NCBI GenBank assembly: GCA_016098155.1
Contig: JAAAJB010000342.1
Span: 1 to 38,199, forward strand
Origin: Actinomortierella ambigua
Lineage: Eukaryota > Mortierellomycota > Mortierellomycetes > Mortierellales > Mortierellaceae
DNA: 38,199 nucleotides
Direction: 5' to 3'
Part shown: one piece after another, positions 11,568 through 21,692 of the stretch
Layout of the letters: the number at the start of each line of letters is the position of its first letter
Numbering within the stretch: position 1 is the first letter of the stretch
The notes under the pieces: model-generated
Databases searched by the model: none
What the model saw: only the letters and a program-made list of their open reading frames with translations
Told to the model about the DNA's origin: nothing
Translations under genes and position numbers: made by a program

Positions 11568-12611
11568 TTAACGCGTGGCTGAAATCTGAAGCTGCTTGTC
11601 GAACTTGCACGAGAAACACCAACCGAGGCTGTCATGGCATTTTTTATGGTAAGTGTGGCCACAGCCATATGTCTGAACGCCGTATCCAGATTCAAGACAG
11701 ACGATGCAATTTTCCACCTTGAATCGAGGCATGGACTGGATCATCAGGCGGCTCCAGGTGGTCTGTTTGTCAGGATCGAAACGTTGGTACTCGTCTTCGG
11801 GAGGGACATCGAACCACTCGGACGTGTACTGCTCGCCCGACAGCTTCAGTCCCATGAAACGGTACTGACAATTGGTGAATCCGACGGTCACGGGTGTGGT
11901 CCTGTGGCTCTCATGGCAGACAGGACAAGTGAAGCGTTCCTTCGTCGTCTCAACGATGGTGAAACCTATAGTAGAGATGACATGGTATTTGGGGGTGCAC
12001 TTGCAACGGCATTCGATGTTGATCCCTGGTTTCACCACACGGCCAGGCGGGGCGGTCTTGGAGAACTCAATCTTGCGGACATTGCTTCTATTGGACACAT
12101 CGGCAAACTCAAGGGGAATGGATGGCGAGCAATTACCACCACGGAGACGCAAGACCAAGTGAATGGTGGAGTCCTTCTGGATGTTGTATTCTAACAAGGT
12201 GCGGCCATCGTCGAGCTGCTTTCCCTCAAAAATGAGGCGCTGTTTGTCCGGAGGCGTGCCATCCAGATCTTGAATAAGCTCTTTGATTTCCCAGATGGTG
12301 CTGGTGACCTGACACGGCACGTCGATCGTGTTTCCCGTAAGCGTTCTCACACGGATCATAAAGGAGGATTTCCTCATGAACTTGTAGGTGACGCTGTCGC
12401 CAAAGATGCGATAGTCGGCCAGTGTCGCATTCTCATCTTTGAGGACAATCCCATTGATGGCGAGTTGGTGACGAAGGACAGCCCCCGCCTCGGGACCAGC
12501 TTTGATGCGCAGGCGCTGTAGCAGGAAGAAAACTGGCTCGTGACCCTGGCAAGGCACTTGGACCACTTTGCCAGGCTCGTTGGCGACGAGAACAGAGATA
12601 GAGCGCACCAT
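11568..12611 (-). CDS. UBL-ubiquitin-zinc-RING fusion protein, paralogue 1
   Basis: Intronless, 347 residues. Residues 5-78 look like a diverged ubiquitin-like beta-grasp without a Gly-Gly end. Residues 84-159 align with ubiquitin 1-76 without gaps and end LRLRGG; the Leu8, Ile44, His68 and Val70 surface, K27, K48 (K131) and K63 (K146) are kept, while K6 is Arg, K11 Asn, K29 and K33 Leu. Then come a Cys-rich zinc-binding region (CRCKC at 201, CPVC at 229, a conserved [10 protein letters not shown] segment) and a C-terminal RING-H2-like finger (CIVC 302, CGH 317, HKKC 322, CFSC 332). The likely role is a ubiquitin-system factor, perhaps an E3 carrying its own ubiquitin. Cleavage after Gly-Gly is possible but unproven. 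An adjacent eroded RING copy lies upstream. Confidence 0.9.
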   Translation of the reverse strand: MVRSISVLVANEPGKVVQVPCQGHEPVFFLLQRLRIKAGPEAGAVLRHQLAINGIVLKDENATLADYRIFGDSVTYKFMRKSSFMIRVRTLTGNTIDVPCQVTSTIWEIKELIQDLDGTPPDKQRLIFEGKQLDDGRTLLEYNIQKDSTIHLVLRLRGGNCSPSIPLEFADVSNRSNVRKIEFSKTAPPGRVVKPGINIECRCKCTPKYHVISTIGFTIVETTKERFTCPVCHESHRTTPVTVGFTNCQYRFMGLKLSGEQYTSEWFDVPPEDEYQRFDPDKQTTWSRLMIQSMPRFKVENCIVCLESGYGVQTYGCGHTYHKKCHDSLGWCFSCKFDKQLQISATR

Positions 12612-12884
12612 TGTGTGTGAGAAAAAAATGGGAAGGTAAAAAGGAGGGATCGTGATTGATAGCGGTCAAATTTTTGGGAGTGTTGACATGAAGAGAGAGA
12701 GAGATTTGAGATCAGTGATATACAGTTCATGCAGTCCATGCACATGGGCAGTGTCAGATGTCCAACTGAAACCGCCCTCTCCTCTAGCGCCCACCATCGC
12801 TCTGTTAGTGTCGACTCTAATCGTTGACAACTATCGTCAATCTTGACTTTACCAAACCTCTGTATCAACGATTTGGCATCCCAA
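12612..12884 (-). promoter_or_regulatory. Upstream region of paralogue 1
   Basis: The 5' flank of the gene resembles that of paralogue 2 (shared GATTGATNGCGGTCAAA and TTGGGAGTGTTGA stretches, then a GA-rich tract). The duplication therefore carried promoter sequence with the gene. No clear TATA box is visible. Confidence 0.5.
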
Positions 12885-13760
12885 AAATGATAGTTCAGCG
12901 TTCAATGCGTGAGATTGCTGTGGCTGGGCTACAAAGAGTGCTCGGGGCAGCTTGGTCAGCGGTACATTATGCTTCTGAGGGGTGATCAACGCATCCCCCC
13001 CCCCAGCTGCCTATCACACTGGCACTCGAGGCACCATCCGCTGACCCTGTCATAGAATTTTTGTGGAAAGAGTGGCCACTGCCATACCATCTCTAGATTC
13101 AAGCCAGCGACGCAATCATCGACATAATACAGGATCGAGGCTTGGCCTGGATCACCAAGCGACCCCAGCCGGTCTGTTTGCTATGATAAAGTCGATGATA
13201 TTCATTCGTAGGCAGGGCCGTCCACTCCACTCATCTCCAAAAGTCATGTGGTCGAATATGCCTAGTATGCTGTACTGGGCCGAAATGGCGAACCTCAGCC
13301 TCCCCTTTATTTACGTCCATGTTTTGGCTGTGTGCCAGAATAAAACGCTGACACAGTTGAAAAAAAAAAAAACAACGGATTTGTGTGGCAGTCGCGTGCA
13401 TGTTGTCAATCATCGCCTGAGCTTTTTACCCCGGCAAATTTTCAATTTGCCCCCATCTCATATGTCATATGTTAAGGTCGAAAATGTACAATCGCTGAAC
13501 TTCTTCTGCAAAAAAAAAAAAAAAAAAAAAATCCTAGCATCTAACTGAAAAACCCTCCTAGCATTCGCACAATAGGGGCTGAGGATTCTTAGTACGCAAT
13601 CAGTCTGGTAGAAAACCTTCCCTGGTAGGCGTAGCTGTCCTACAAAGACACGGTCAAAAAGTTGACCATTCTAGGTGGACCGCGCCATATCCCCATGAGC
13701 GATACTTAAAATCGGGAAAACCGACTGATACGGGTGTGGTCTTGCGGCTTTTGAGGCGGG
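12885..13760 (-). pseudogene. Decayed RING copy 1, split by an insertion
   Basis: Sequence homologous to the C-terminal half of the UBL-ubiquitin-RING genes, reading on the minus strand, with stops, frameshifts and lost zinc ligands. RING-proximal homology runs from about 13020 to 13235. The match resumes from about 13655 to 13760 (shared ATCCCCATGA, ACTTAAA and GGTGTGGT landmarks also seen in decayed copy 3). Between them sit about 400 unrelated bases with two poly-A tracts. The left part (12885-13010) is a flank shared with the other two decayed copies, not with the intact genes. Confidence 0.8.
13236..13654. mobile_element. Insertion inside decayed RING copy 1
   Basis: About 400 bp that break the homology with decayed copy 3. 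It contains an A12 tract near 13361 and an A20-plus tract at 13511-13531, as expected of a retroposed sequence with a poly-A tail. I see no transposase or reverse transcriptase and did not find clear target-site duplications, so the insertion mechanism is inference. Confidence 0.4.
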
Positions 13761-13931
13761 ATAGCCGCATCACCGCCACCACCATATGAAGCACCCGTGG
13801 GTAAAGGATGTGAAGGCCTTTATCAATCTTGGTGCGTGAATTCGTGTCTTTGAACGTCAACATACATGCCTAGAGCACGATTACACAAAAGACCTCCCCT
13901 CCACATGTACTCTCTAACTTTATTTTTTTTC

Positions 13932-15319
13932 ATTTCTAGAGCTGACAGTCGGCACTTTTGTTCCACCCAAGCAACCAGGCTCTTGTAGGTTATTACAGCA
14001 AGGTCGGCAATCATCCACATACCAACGTCGTCGGAAACGACATTTTCGTGGTCGGCCTAATCAAGAGTGGGACCGACTTTTCCGTCTACATGAACAAGTA
14101 CTACCAAATCCCCGAACTCGACATTGCCTTTACAACCGTCGTGACTTCTACCACACCTTGCGGACGACATTGAACACACATCCATCGGATCTCTTCAGCA
14201 CATGAGCAACATTGGCCGGGTGACCCTGCGGGGCATCTCAGACCTCGACTATTCGGTCAGCGAAGCAAGGTGGATATGGAGCAAATATGCAACGCGTCCA
14301 TGGTGTTGTTCTGGTGGACGTATTTGATGCTGGCGACGTATGTAAGTACTTGGGCAAGACCAAAGAGATTGGCCTGTTGTACTTTGTGTCGTGGCTTTGT
14401 TGTCTGCTTGATGATATCGGCCTACTTGTCGCTGTACCCGAAACGCCGAGACCCCCTCCTGGTCCTTGACTCGCCTGTGGGTGCAAACGATTCCTCTGAT
14501 CATGGTCGTTGATATCTCCGCCACCAGTGCGATTGCTATGAATGGTACCCTAGTCGAGTAAGTTCTTTCTTTGTTTGACTGGTTCTATTGTTTGCTTGAA
14601 TTTCTTATTTGGTTGACTCTATTGTTTATATAATTAATCTTTGTTTGGGCTTTGATCCTAACATATTTCCCTCCCCCCCCTCCCTTTTTTGTTCGCTCAT
14701 TCTAGTCTTGATGCTGCTCACGATCTGTGTACTCAACTGTGTGATGCCTTCGAACCCGATGATGCACCGAGCAGCCAACTTGAGGCTCTTGGGACATGTA
14801 CGCTGGTCATTGCAGGTCTATTGCTCCTATCGGCGTTGATGGCGTTCCCCTACTCGGATGCCGTGGCGCCCAATAAGTGTGTGTGTGGAGACAGCTGTAC
14901 GATTTGGACACAGAGGCGTCTATTGTGGCAGTGAAGACGATGCACAAATTGAGCCGATTATGGACCTTGTTCCGGATGCATAGGGGGACGAAGCGGGTGT
15001 GCGGACCAGATCCAGACAGTCAAGGGGTGTTACAGCGCTTTGAGCACTGCAGGTAAAAATGACTGGCTTCCAGCGCAAGTTTGAGTGCTGTAGAAAGTGG
15101 AGATTGAGTACGACGTGGACACAGCACGACCCACTGATGAAGGCAAGCCTAGGATGTCTGTACGATGAGTGGGACCAAGGCTAGATCCCGGCTATTACAG
15201 ATATGAAGAACCATCTGCCGCCATGGGCGCTGTTTGGCGATGGCAAAGGGCCTGGATTGTTTGACCATCCAGACGGCGATTTAGTTTATAACAACGAAGC
15301 TTTCTTGTTGGTTAAATAA
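13932..15319 (+). pseudogene. Fossil vacuolar membrane protease (M28 family, PFF1/ERMP1-like)
   Basis: Recognisable pieces of the multi-spanning vacuolar/ER M28-type protease appear in the right order but in shifting frames: GLIKSGTDFSVY and LDIAF near 14055-14130, then YNRRDFYHT and DDIEHTSIGSLQHM after frameshifts (14131-14205), hydrophobic segments (14290-14450 and 14700-14860), FPYSDA near 14850, VEIEYDV near 15100, and CLYDEWDQG, a TAG stop, then IPAITDMKNHLPPWA to the TAA at 15319. The N-terminal half with the main zinc ligands is missing. An intron-like GTAAGTT occurs near 14557. Several frameshifts plus an in-frame stop make this a dead, 5'-truncated gene. Confidence 0.7.
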
Positions 15320-15573
15320 AATTTGCAAACAAAGAATTTTGCCTTGGTAAACAATAGGGAAATATGCCATGTTTTTACTCAACGATGCCCCTCCCCCTCT
15401 CTCAGGTTGTATCCTACATGGTGCAAAGCTATAAAAGAGACCAAACGGGTCAACATGGATGCCTTCTTTGTGGGTTCCAACCCTCCATCCCCTTCCCCTT
15501 CATGATGACCCGACCACCCTAGCCGAGCCTGCCACCATTGTAGTGTCAACAGACGCAACGTCGTGTACAAGAA

Positions 15574-15843
15574 GTGCCAGCAAGTTTTTTTTTTTTTTTT
15601 TTTCTGGACATGATGCCTTCACCTCCATCTATATTGATTGGGTATCACATTCACAAAAAAAAAGTATGCCCCTCTTTCTGGCAGGACAAGGCGACGCCCC
15701 CTCTCTGTCAAGACACGGATTTCGAGGCAGACATATGGAACCTCCAATTCATTTGTCTTGTCTGCCCGACAAAAGCAGAAGGGCACGACATCTGCCTGGA
15801 TTGCGTGGATCGCAGTCGCACCTGCAAGCGCCATGCCTCGTAG
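15574..15843 (+). pseudogene. ZZ-type zinc-finger gene fragment
   Basis: The frame from about 15660 encodes FICLVCPTKAEGHDICLDC followed by VDRSRTCKRH and a stop. The spacing of Cys pairs and the DICLDC motif resemble ZZ fingers of large fungal proteins, but the finger is alone, with no recognisable upstream domains and a poly-T tract just before it. It is probably an eroded exon of a larger gene whose other parts are lost or lie at 16080-16260. Confidence 0.45.
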
Positions 15844-16079
15844 CTACAGTTAGTCGAGCTGTTTCCTACCCAATAGCGCCTTCTATGCTCGATTGAAGCC
15901 AGCTCTGTTGCAAACCCGCCGCCAAGAGCATCGGTGGCACATGGTAAGAGACTTGGATGGGATTTTTGAATGAATAACAGAACCAACAAAAGGGCATGAT
16001 AGGTACTGAGGAAAGTGGATGACCTTTCGGACATTTTCACTGACCCCTTTTTTTTAAAAAAAAAAAAAAAAAAAACTGT

Positions 16080-16260
16080 AGGACACCCGAGCCTGATGCT
16101 GTATGCAGACAAGTCGAAACCCCTGGGCGAAAGATACGCCCTGTGGTTTGTGGTGCCGCCTTCCCACCATGCCCTGGCGAAAGCATTCTGGGCGCGCCTC
16201 GGAAGTAATCTAGATCATGAAAATTACTTCGCATTCTTGCACCAACTTGGTAAGTTATTC
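16080..16260 (+). pseudogene. Gene fragment, weak JmjC-like resemblance
   Basis: After a poly-T/poly-A stretch and an ACTGTAG acceptor-like site, a frame reads HPSLMLYADKSKPLGERYAL, then WFVVPPSHHALAKAFW and NYFAFLHQ, before a GTAAGTT donor-like site at about 16251. The W-x-V-P-P pattern and following helix-like segment recall JmjC oxygenases, but no metal-binding His-x-Asp/Glu is visible. It has exon character (coherent codons, splice-like edges) but no intact gene surrounds it. Confidence 0.3.
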
Positions 16261-16919
16261 AACCATGTTGCCGCCTTCACTTGGGATAATTGGTCTATCC
16301 TTTCGAGAGGCAGTAGATCTCATGAGCCTCAGTAGCAAGGTTCTAACACTGAACCAACTTTTATTCTTTGTAAAACTTGCGAATAGAGCCTTCAAATAAT
16401 AAACACATTTTATCTCTTCCTTTTCCTTTTTGTGTGATTCTTTGCCCCCCTCTCCCTTCCCTCTCACTTTGGGGAGTCCTAAAAGGTGAGGTTTGATTCG
16501 CTTGATGTCAAGTGTACTGCCGTGAGGCACGAGGAGGAGCGAAAGGAGAGGGTGGAAAGAGCGGAGTACAGATAGCAACCCTTTTTGTCACTAGCCTAAT
16601 GTCTCGTATAAGAAACCATGCTACTCCTTTTTGGAATCGAAAACTGCGGCAGACAGTCTCACAATCAAATGAAACAGAGGGGGGAGAAAGAGAGGGAGAG
16701 CGAAAATGTCTGCTGCACAAGATACTTAAAATGATTGAACAACGAACGCGTCCTAAATGGGGGTTACAATGATTCGACTTGACTCGAAAGTCCTAAAAAA
16801 TGGTTGAAGTGAATGATGGAACGCGAGAGAGAGTCTTGCATCATCGGGTGCTAAAGCCACGGCAAAAAAAAAAAAAAAAAAGAATAAAAAAAACCAGCAG
16901 CGGTGGGCAGGCAGGGGGG
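16261..16919. other. Low-complexity stretch with local duplication
   Basis: No gene seen. There are GA-rich, poly-C and poly-A tracts. The part from about 16630 to 16720 resembles 19160-19250 (shared AAAACTG, GAGTCTC-like and GGGGGGAGAAAGAGAG blocks), so this flank seems to have been copied together with the neighbouring SR-repeat gene. Confidence 0.4.
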
Positions 16920-17975
16920 TTAGTTGGGCCCTTCATGCTTGAAAGGTCGCTTTGGCTCTCGCATGAGAGCTACAGTCGAAGGGATGGCCCCCTCACTATC
17001 AAGGCCTTTCGCCGCCAAGATGGCATCCGCCACCGTTGGAGGGTACTGGCACTCTACACCAATCTCTGCCAGTACCCTCCCCAAGTTGAACGTGGAGCAG
17101 CGCTCCAGGGGGATGGTGCTATCGGGGTGGGGTGGGGGGACCACGAGGATGCGCAGCCTCTGGAGGCGACCTTGGTCGAGGAGGTCGCTAAGGAGGTCGT
17201 ACATTACGAATATGTCGGCCTCCTTGAGCTGGCTCACCACCCAAACCCACGTTTGGGTGGTGGCGAAGGTTGGCATAGCGGCACGGCTGATGACAACCAC
17301 ATGGGCGTTCGCCCCCTTGAACTGCTTTAAGTCCTCTTCAGCCACTGGGTGGTCAAAGAGGACGAGAACAAGGGTAGCGATGCCCTGTGGCATCACCATC
17401 CGCGCGCCACCTTGTCCGCCGATGCTACACGGCGAGACAAGGCGGCCAACCTTCGGCCGAGCAACGACCTCCTCCAGGAACGCCTCCCACGCACCCTTGC
17501 TCGAGCTCGTGGTTTGGGCTTGTCGGTGGGGAGGGCAGGCGGGCGGCGGGCGGCGGCAGCCTTGGTGAGGTTGGCTTTGGGTGGGCGGGCGACGGTGGCC
17601 TTGATGAGGTGGACTTCGGGAACGTGGGCGACGGTGGCCTTGGCGAGGTGGACTTGGGGACCGTGGGCGACAGCGGCCATGGCGACGTGGGCTCGAGGAG
17701 CGTGGGCGACGGCAGCCTTGATGTCGTAGACCGGGGCGTCCACCACGAGACTGGCGGTCATGATTCATAGGAGGGCTCCGCGAACGGAGACTGTGGCCGG
17801 CTAAGCGACGTGACCAAAAGACAACGGAGGAGAGAAAACAAGAGTCAGTAGAGTGGCCAGTGAGGACCACGGAGGAAGACAGTTCTGTGTGGGGGAAGAC
17901 AAACCTGCTGCTGGCGCGGAGCGCTGAGAATTCGAGGCTATGAGCAAAGAACAAAAACAAAGAACAGACGAACAA
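16920..17975 (-). CDS. SR-repeat protein with an alpha/beta C-terminal domain, family unknown
   Basis: Open for 351 codons; a more credible start is the ATG at 17768 (residue 70), giving about 282 residues. I do not recognise the family. Residues about 85-150 are five degenerate 13-14-residue repeats of the RRPRSRSPPHQGH type, as in SR/RS-rich nuclear proteins. Residues about 195-350 alternate hydrophobic strands and helices (LVLVLFDHP, NAHVVVISR, ADIFVMYDLLSDLLDQGRL, LRILVVPP), suggesting a compact Rossmann-like domain. Evidence that the frame is real: a broken second copy at 19618-19800 keeps the same peptide with conservative changes. High GC here opens other frames too, so the N-terminus is uncertain. 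Confidence 0.5.
   Translation of the reverse strand: MFVCSLFLFFAHSLEFSALRASSRFVFPHTELSSSVVLTGHSTDSCFLSSVVFWSRRLAGHSLRSRSPPMNHDRQSRGGRPGLRHQGCRRPRSSSPRRHGRCRPRSPSPPRQGHRRPRSRSPPHQGHRRPPTQSQPHQGCRRPPPACPPHRQAQTTSSSKGAWEAFLEEVVARPKVGRLVSPCSIGGQGGARMVMPQGIATLVLVLFDHPVAEEDLKQFKGANAHVVVISRAAMPTFATTQTWVWVVSQLKEADIFVMYDLLSDLLDQGRLQRLRILVVPPPHPDSTIPLERCSTFNLGRVLAEIGVECQYPPTVADAILAAKGLDSEGAIPSTVALMREPKRPFKHEGPN
17526..17723 (-). repeat. Tandem repeat encoding the SR-rich segment
   Basis: About five imperfect units of 39-42 bases (plus-strand core GTGGGCGACGGTGGCCTTG) inside the preceding gene. The unit length is a multiple of three, so copy-number change would keep the frame. Confidence 0.75.
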
Positions 17976-19617
17976 CGATGGTGAGTGTCGAGCAATCCCA
18001 TGGCTGAGACGACATTCGCTGAATGCATAAGAATGGCGACATTAGCTGAATGCATAAGAACGGCGGCCTTGCTGAATGCATGAGAATGGCAGCCATGCGG
18101 AGTGCATGGGAATGGTGGCCATGCTGAGTGCATGAGAAGGGCCTTGTCCTTGGCAGACTTGCGGCTGACGCTAGCGGGCGACTGAGGTCTTCGAAAGAGG
18201 ACTCGACCCGGAATGCATGAATGAGTGACATTACTCTTTGAGTGCGATGGCATGATGGTTGAATGAAAGAAGGACAGAGAAGAGAGAGGTAAAAGGCAAA
18301 CGAGGAGAAAGAAATAGGAAAGTGGTCCGTGCGAGGGAGCAAACGTACATGAGTTTGAAGCAGAGGGCACTCACACGCACAATACACACACTCTCACGCA
18401 CTCTCGCTCTCGCCCATACACACACATGCATACACTCTCCACTCTCTCTCTCACTTGCTCCAGCACAACTTCTCAACCGAGTTCCCATCTCTCTCTCTCT
18501 CTCTCTCTCTCTACTATATCTCAAATGGCCACCTCAATGCTCAGGTTGAGCTGTATGATCCCAATGAAGTGCTCCTTGTTGCATCTGAAAAACGTAGGTG
18601 CCTTTCTGTAGCTCCGACATCCTCTAGGAAAGTATGGTCCTGCAGTTAGTTGTTGTTCTGCTCGATGCAGATTTGCCACTTCCAGGCTTTGCAACCTCAA
18701 GCCCTTATCAATACAAGGAGTGAAAACTGTTTAGACTGCCTGCACATGACGATTGTTCAACACGTCCAGTATGAGTGTGCTGTTTCAGCTAAAATATAGC
18801 CACCTTCGGCTTGCTCACTCCCATCGCTCATGTAAAACAGTCCACTTTATGTGACTCCACACACCCATTGGCTGGGCAACACATACATACAACCGAAAGA
18901 AAATCAAGTGCACTCTCTGGAACGATTTCCTACTCAACAACAATAACGACGTATTGTGTTATTTTGGCTTCCAAAAACAGTCAGTCGTTCTTAATGGAAG
19001 GAAGAGGAGGGAGTCCCTAGACTCGAATGTGCCTTCCATGTTTCCTTTTTTTTCTGTCCATTTCTTCTAATAGGTCACTTTTGCTCCCTCGATAAAACAA
19101 GCATGTCACTCAAAGTCATTTTCCTAAGCGAGGAGTAGAGGAGAAGGAAGACAACTTTTTGGGATCAAAAACTGAGACACACCGAGTCTCCACGAACACA
19201 ATGACCACGGGGGGGGGGGAAGAAAGAGAGACAGGGAGAGAAGAAGAGAGAAAATCTCTCAGGCTGCCTACACATGACGATAGTTCAACGAACATGTCCA
19301 AAAAAAAGAGAACCCCCCTCTTCCATAGCGCACTTCCCACCTTGTAGTCGCAATATTTCGACTTAAAAGTCATGAAGAACAGTTACAGCGGACGATGGGA
19401 GAGTACACAAATATTCCTATTTTATTGTCGAGGATTGGGGTACTAAAAGCTACACAGGCTGCCAAAAAAAAACTAAAGAACATAAATTACAGGTTTCAAA
19501 TAAAAGGAAAGCCCTGGCATCAGGCGGATAGACGATAATGGGCTTCATGGGCTTTTCGGTCTCCTTGAGAGGGAAGATGAACTAAAGAGAAAGAAGACGA
19601 GAAGGTGAACTACGAGG
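17976..19617. other. Repeat-rich gene-free stretch
   Basis: Holds a 26-bp minisatellite (listed separately), CA/CT-rich tracts and the (TC)n run at 18489-18511. Two related segments share CTGCC-ACACATGACGAT-GTTCAAC (18738 and 19265). Reading frames here are short and of low complexity. I see no supportable gene. Confidence 0.5.
18018..18145. repeat. 26-27 bp minisatellite, five units
   Basis: Units begin at 18018, 18045, 18071, 18097 and 18123. Their consensus is GCTGAATGCATAAGAATGGC plus six or seven bases. Each contains the palindrome-like TGCAT. A related single motif occurs near 18213. Units diverge by a few bases, so the array is not brand new. Confidence 0.85.
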
Positions 19618-19800
19618 ACGGAGGCGACCTTGTTCAATGAGGTCGCTAAGAAAGCCGTACGCTACGAATAGGTCGGCCTCCTTCAACCGACTCACCACCC
19701 GAACGTGGGTTTAGGAGGGGGTTTAGGGTAGCATAGCGTCACGGCTCATGGCCACCACATGGGCATTTGCCCCTTTGGCCTGGCTCAAGTCCTCTTCCGC
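19618..19800 (-). pseudogene. Broken partial copy of the SR-repeat gene's C-terminal domain
   Basis: On the minus strand this reads VAEEDLSQAKGANAHVVAMS, then a stop and frame change, then VSRLKEADLFVAYGFLSDLI and EQGRLR. The intact gene has VAEEDLKQFKGANAHVVVIS and VSQLKEADIFVMYDLLSDLL at the same places. It is truncated at both ends and interrupted, so it is a pseudogene fragment. Confidence 0.8.
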
Positions 19801-19945
19801 CACGAGACGCGTTTTCTAGGGATGATCTGACCACCTCTAGAAAAAGGAGGTAGGACTGAAGGAATTGTAGTTTACAAGATTTTGCCTAAGCCCAAGTACA
19901 GGACAATGATAATGCATTCCCTGCGGCTGCCAGGAGAAAAAAATC

Positions 19946-19951
19946 TTTATT
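19946..19951 (-). terminator. Poly(A) signal of paralogue 2
   Basis: AATAAA on the minus strand begins only a few bases after the stop codon of paralogue 2. The corresponding place after paralogue 3 reads GTAAAG, so the signal has decayed there or lies further away. Confidence 0.5.
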
Positions 19952-19954
19952 CGA

Positions 19955-21001
19955 TCAACGCGTGGCTAAAACCTGAAGTTGCTTGTCGAACTTACAAGTG
20001 AAGCACAATCCGCCGATGCTGTCATGGCATTTTTTGTGGTAAGTATGGCCACAGCCATAGGTCTGAACGCCGTATCCAGATTCAAGACAGACGATGCAAT
20101 TGTCCGATTCGAATCGAGGCTTGGACTGGATCATAAGACGGCTCCAGATGGTCTGTTTGCCAGGATCGAAACGTTGGTACTCGTCTTCAGGAGGGACATC
20201 GAACCACTCGGACGTGTACTGCTCGCCCGACAGCTTGAGTCCCATGAAACGGTACTGACAATTGGTGAATCCGACGGTCACGGGTGTGGTCCTGTGGCTC
20301 TCAAAGCAGACAGGACAGGCGAAGCGTTCCTTCGTCATCTCGACGATGGCGAAACTCTTACGACTGATGACATGGTATTTGGGGGTGCACTCGCAGCGGC
20401 ATTCGATGTTGATCCCTGGTTCTACCACACGGCCAGGCGGGGCGGTCTTGGAGAACCCAATCTTGCGGATATTGCTTCTATCGGACACATCGGCAAACCC
20501 AAGGGAAATGGATGGCAAGACAGCACCGCCACGGAGGCGCAGGACCAAGTTAAGGGTCGAGTCATTCTGGATGTTGTATTCTAACAAGGTGCGGCCATCC
20601 TCGAGCTGCTTGCCTGCAAAAATGAGTCGTTGTTGATCCGGAGGCGTGCCATCTAGATCTTGGATAAGTTCTTTGATGTCCCAGATGGTGCTGGTAACCT
20701 GACACGGCACATCCATTGTTTTTCCCGAAAGCGTTTTCACATAGATCATCATTGGTGATTTCTTCCAAAACTTGTAGGTGACGCTGTCGCCAAAGATGCG
20801 ATAGTCCGCCAGTGACGCATTCTCATCTTTGAGGACAATCCCGTTGATGGCAACATGGTGACGAAAGACAACCTCCGCCTCGAGACCAACTTTGATGCGC
20901 AGGCGCTGTAGCAGGAAGAAAACTGGCTCGTGACCCTGACAAGGAACTTGAATCACTTTGCCGGGCTCGTTCGCGATGAGAACAGAGACGGAGTGGACCA
21001 T
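19955..21001 (-). CDS. UBL-ubiquitin-zinc-RING fusion protein, paralogue 2
   Basis: Intronless, 348 residues, same architecture as paralogue 1: beta-grasp-like region 5-78, ubiquitin unit 84-159 ending LRLRGG, zinc region with CRCEC at 201 and CPVC at 229, and terminal RING-H2-like finger (CIVC, CGH, HKKC, CFTC). Ubiquitin K6, K11, K27 and K48 equivalents are kept (K89, K94, K110, K131), but the K63 equivalent is Asn146 and His68 is Asn151. One extra Gly lies between the sixth and seventh RING ligands relative to paralogue 1. The C-terminal half is nearly identical among paralogues. The 5' flank resembles that of paralogue 1. Function is inferred as for paralogue 1; RING ligands are intact, so the protein could be active. 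Confidence 0.9.
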   Translation of the reverse strand: MVHSVSVLIANEPGKVIQVPCQGHEPVFFLLQRLRIKVGLEAEVVFRHHVAINGIVLKDENASLADYRIFGDSVTYKFWKKSPMMIYVKTLSGKTMDVPCQVTSTIWDIKELIQDLDGTPPDQQRLIFAGKQLEDGRTLLEYNIQNDSTLNLVLRLRGGAVLPSISLGFADVSDRSNIRKIGFSKTAPPGRVVEPGINIECRCECTPKYHVISRKSFAIVEMTKERFACPVCFESHRTTPVTVGFTNCQYRFMGLKLSGEQYTSEWFDVPPEDEYQRFDPGKQTIWSRLMIQSKPRFESDNCIVCLESGYGVQTYGCGHTYHKKCHDSIGGLCFTCKFDKQLQVLATR

Positions 21002-21399
21002 TGTGTGCGGGGGAAAAAGTGGGAAAGTGAAAAGGTTGAGAGGTGATTGATGGCGGTCAAACTCTTGGGAGTGTTGAGATGGAGAGGTAGTGGTGAAGAA
21101 AGAGAGAAGTAGAAAGAAGCAGAGATGAAAATAAAAATTAGAAAGTCAGGGGTTCGAGATCAAGGAGAGAGAGTAACAGAAAAAGAACAGGTCCAGGCAC
21201 AGTGGCAGTGCCAAGATGCCCAATTGAAACTGCCGTATGTACTCTAGCGTGATTCCAGGCCATACACCATCACGACCAAGAGCCCTGCAAATGTCGACTC
21301 AAGTCGTTGACACTATCATCAATTTTTCCCCCAGCCTCCTATCTGTCATGATTGATTGCCTGTGCCAAGCGAGTACCCTTGATTTTTGCTGGTCCTCTG
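21002..21399 (-). promoter_or_regulatory. Upstream region of paralogue 2
   Basis: Duplicated 5' flank, similar in order to that of paralogue 1: GATTGATGGCGGTCAAA, TTGGGAGTGTTGAGATG, a GA-rich tract, and CCCAATTGAAACTGCC. A further shared segment (TGTCGACTCNAGTCGTTGAC) follows. No other gene is visible. Confidence 0.5.
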
Positions 21400-21692
21400 C
21401 ACCTGCAATTTGGCATCCCAAAATGATAGGTCGGCGTTCAATGCGTGCGATTACTGTGGCCAGTCTACAAAGGGTGCTCGGGGAAGCTCGGCCCCAGAGG
21501 TACATCAAGCTTCTGAGAAGCGATTAACGTATCACTCCAATTGCTTATTACACTGCCACTTAAAGCCCCATTCGCCAATATTGCCATTGCATTCTTTGTG
21601 GAACGAGTGGCTATGGCCATACTTATGCATGATGGCTTTGGATTCAAGACAGACGATGCAATCGTCTAGACTATTTGCCCATTCTGAGGTCA
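21400..21692 (-). pseudogene. Decayed RING copy 2
   Basis: The minus strand keeps DDCIVCLESKAIMHKYGHSH, then SFHKEC and KQLE, aligning with the RING finger of the intact genes. The central Cys-Gly-His ligands are replaced, the last Cys pair is broken (WQC), and everything N-terminal of the finger is gone. Upstream, the frame runs directly into repeat copy C. The left part (21400-21540) is the flank shared by all three decayed copies. Confidence 0.8.

Noticed and set aside
17393..17770. Alternative frames on both strands over the SR-repeat segment
   Set aside because: They arise from the GC-rich tandem repeat. Only the minus frame ending at 16920 is supported by the peptide-level match to the broken copy.
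18018..18145. CRISPR array
   Set aside because: The units are contiguous and diverged without unique spacers, and this is a eukaryotic chromosome.
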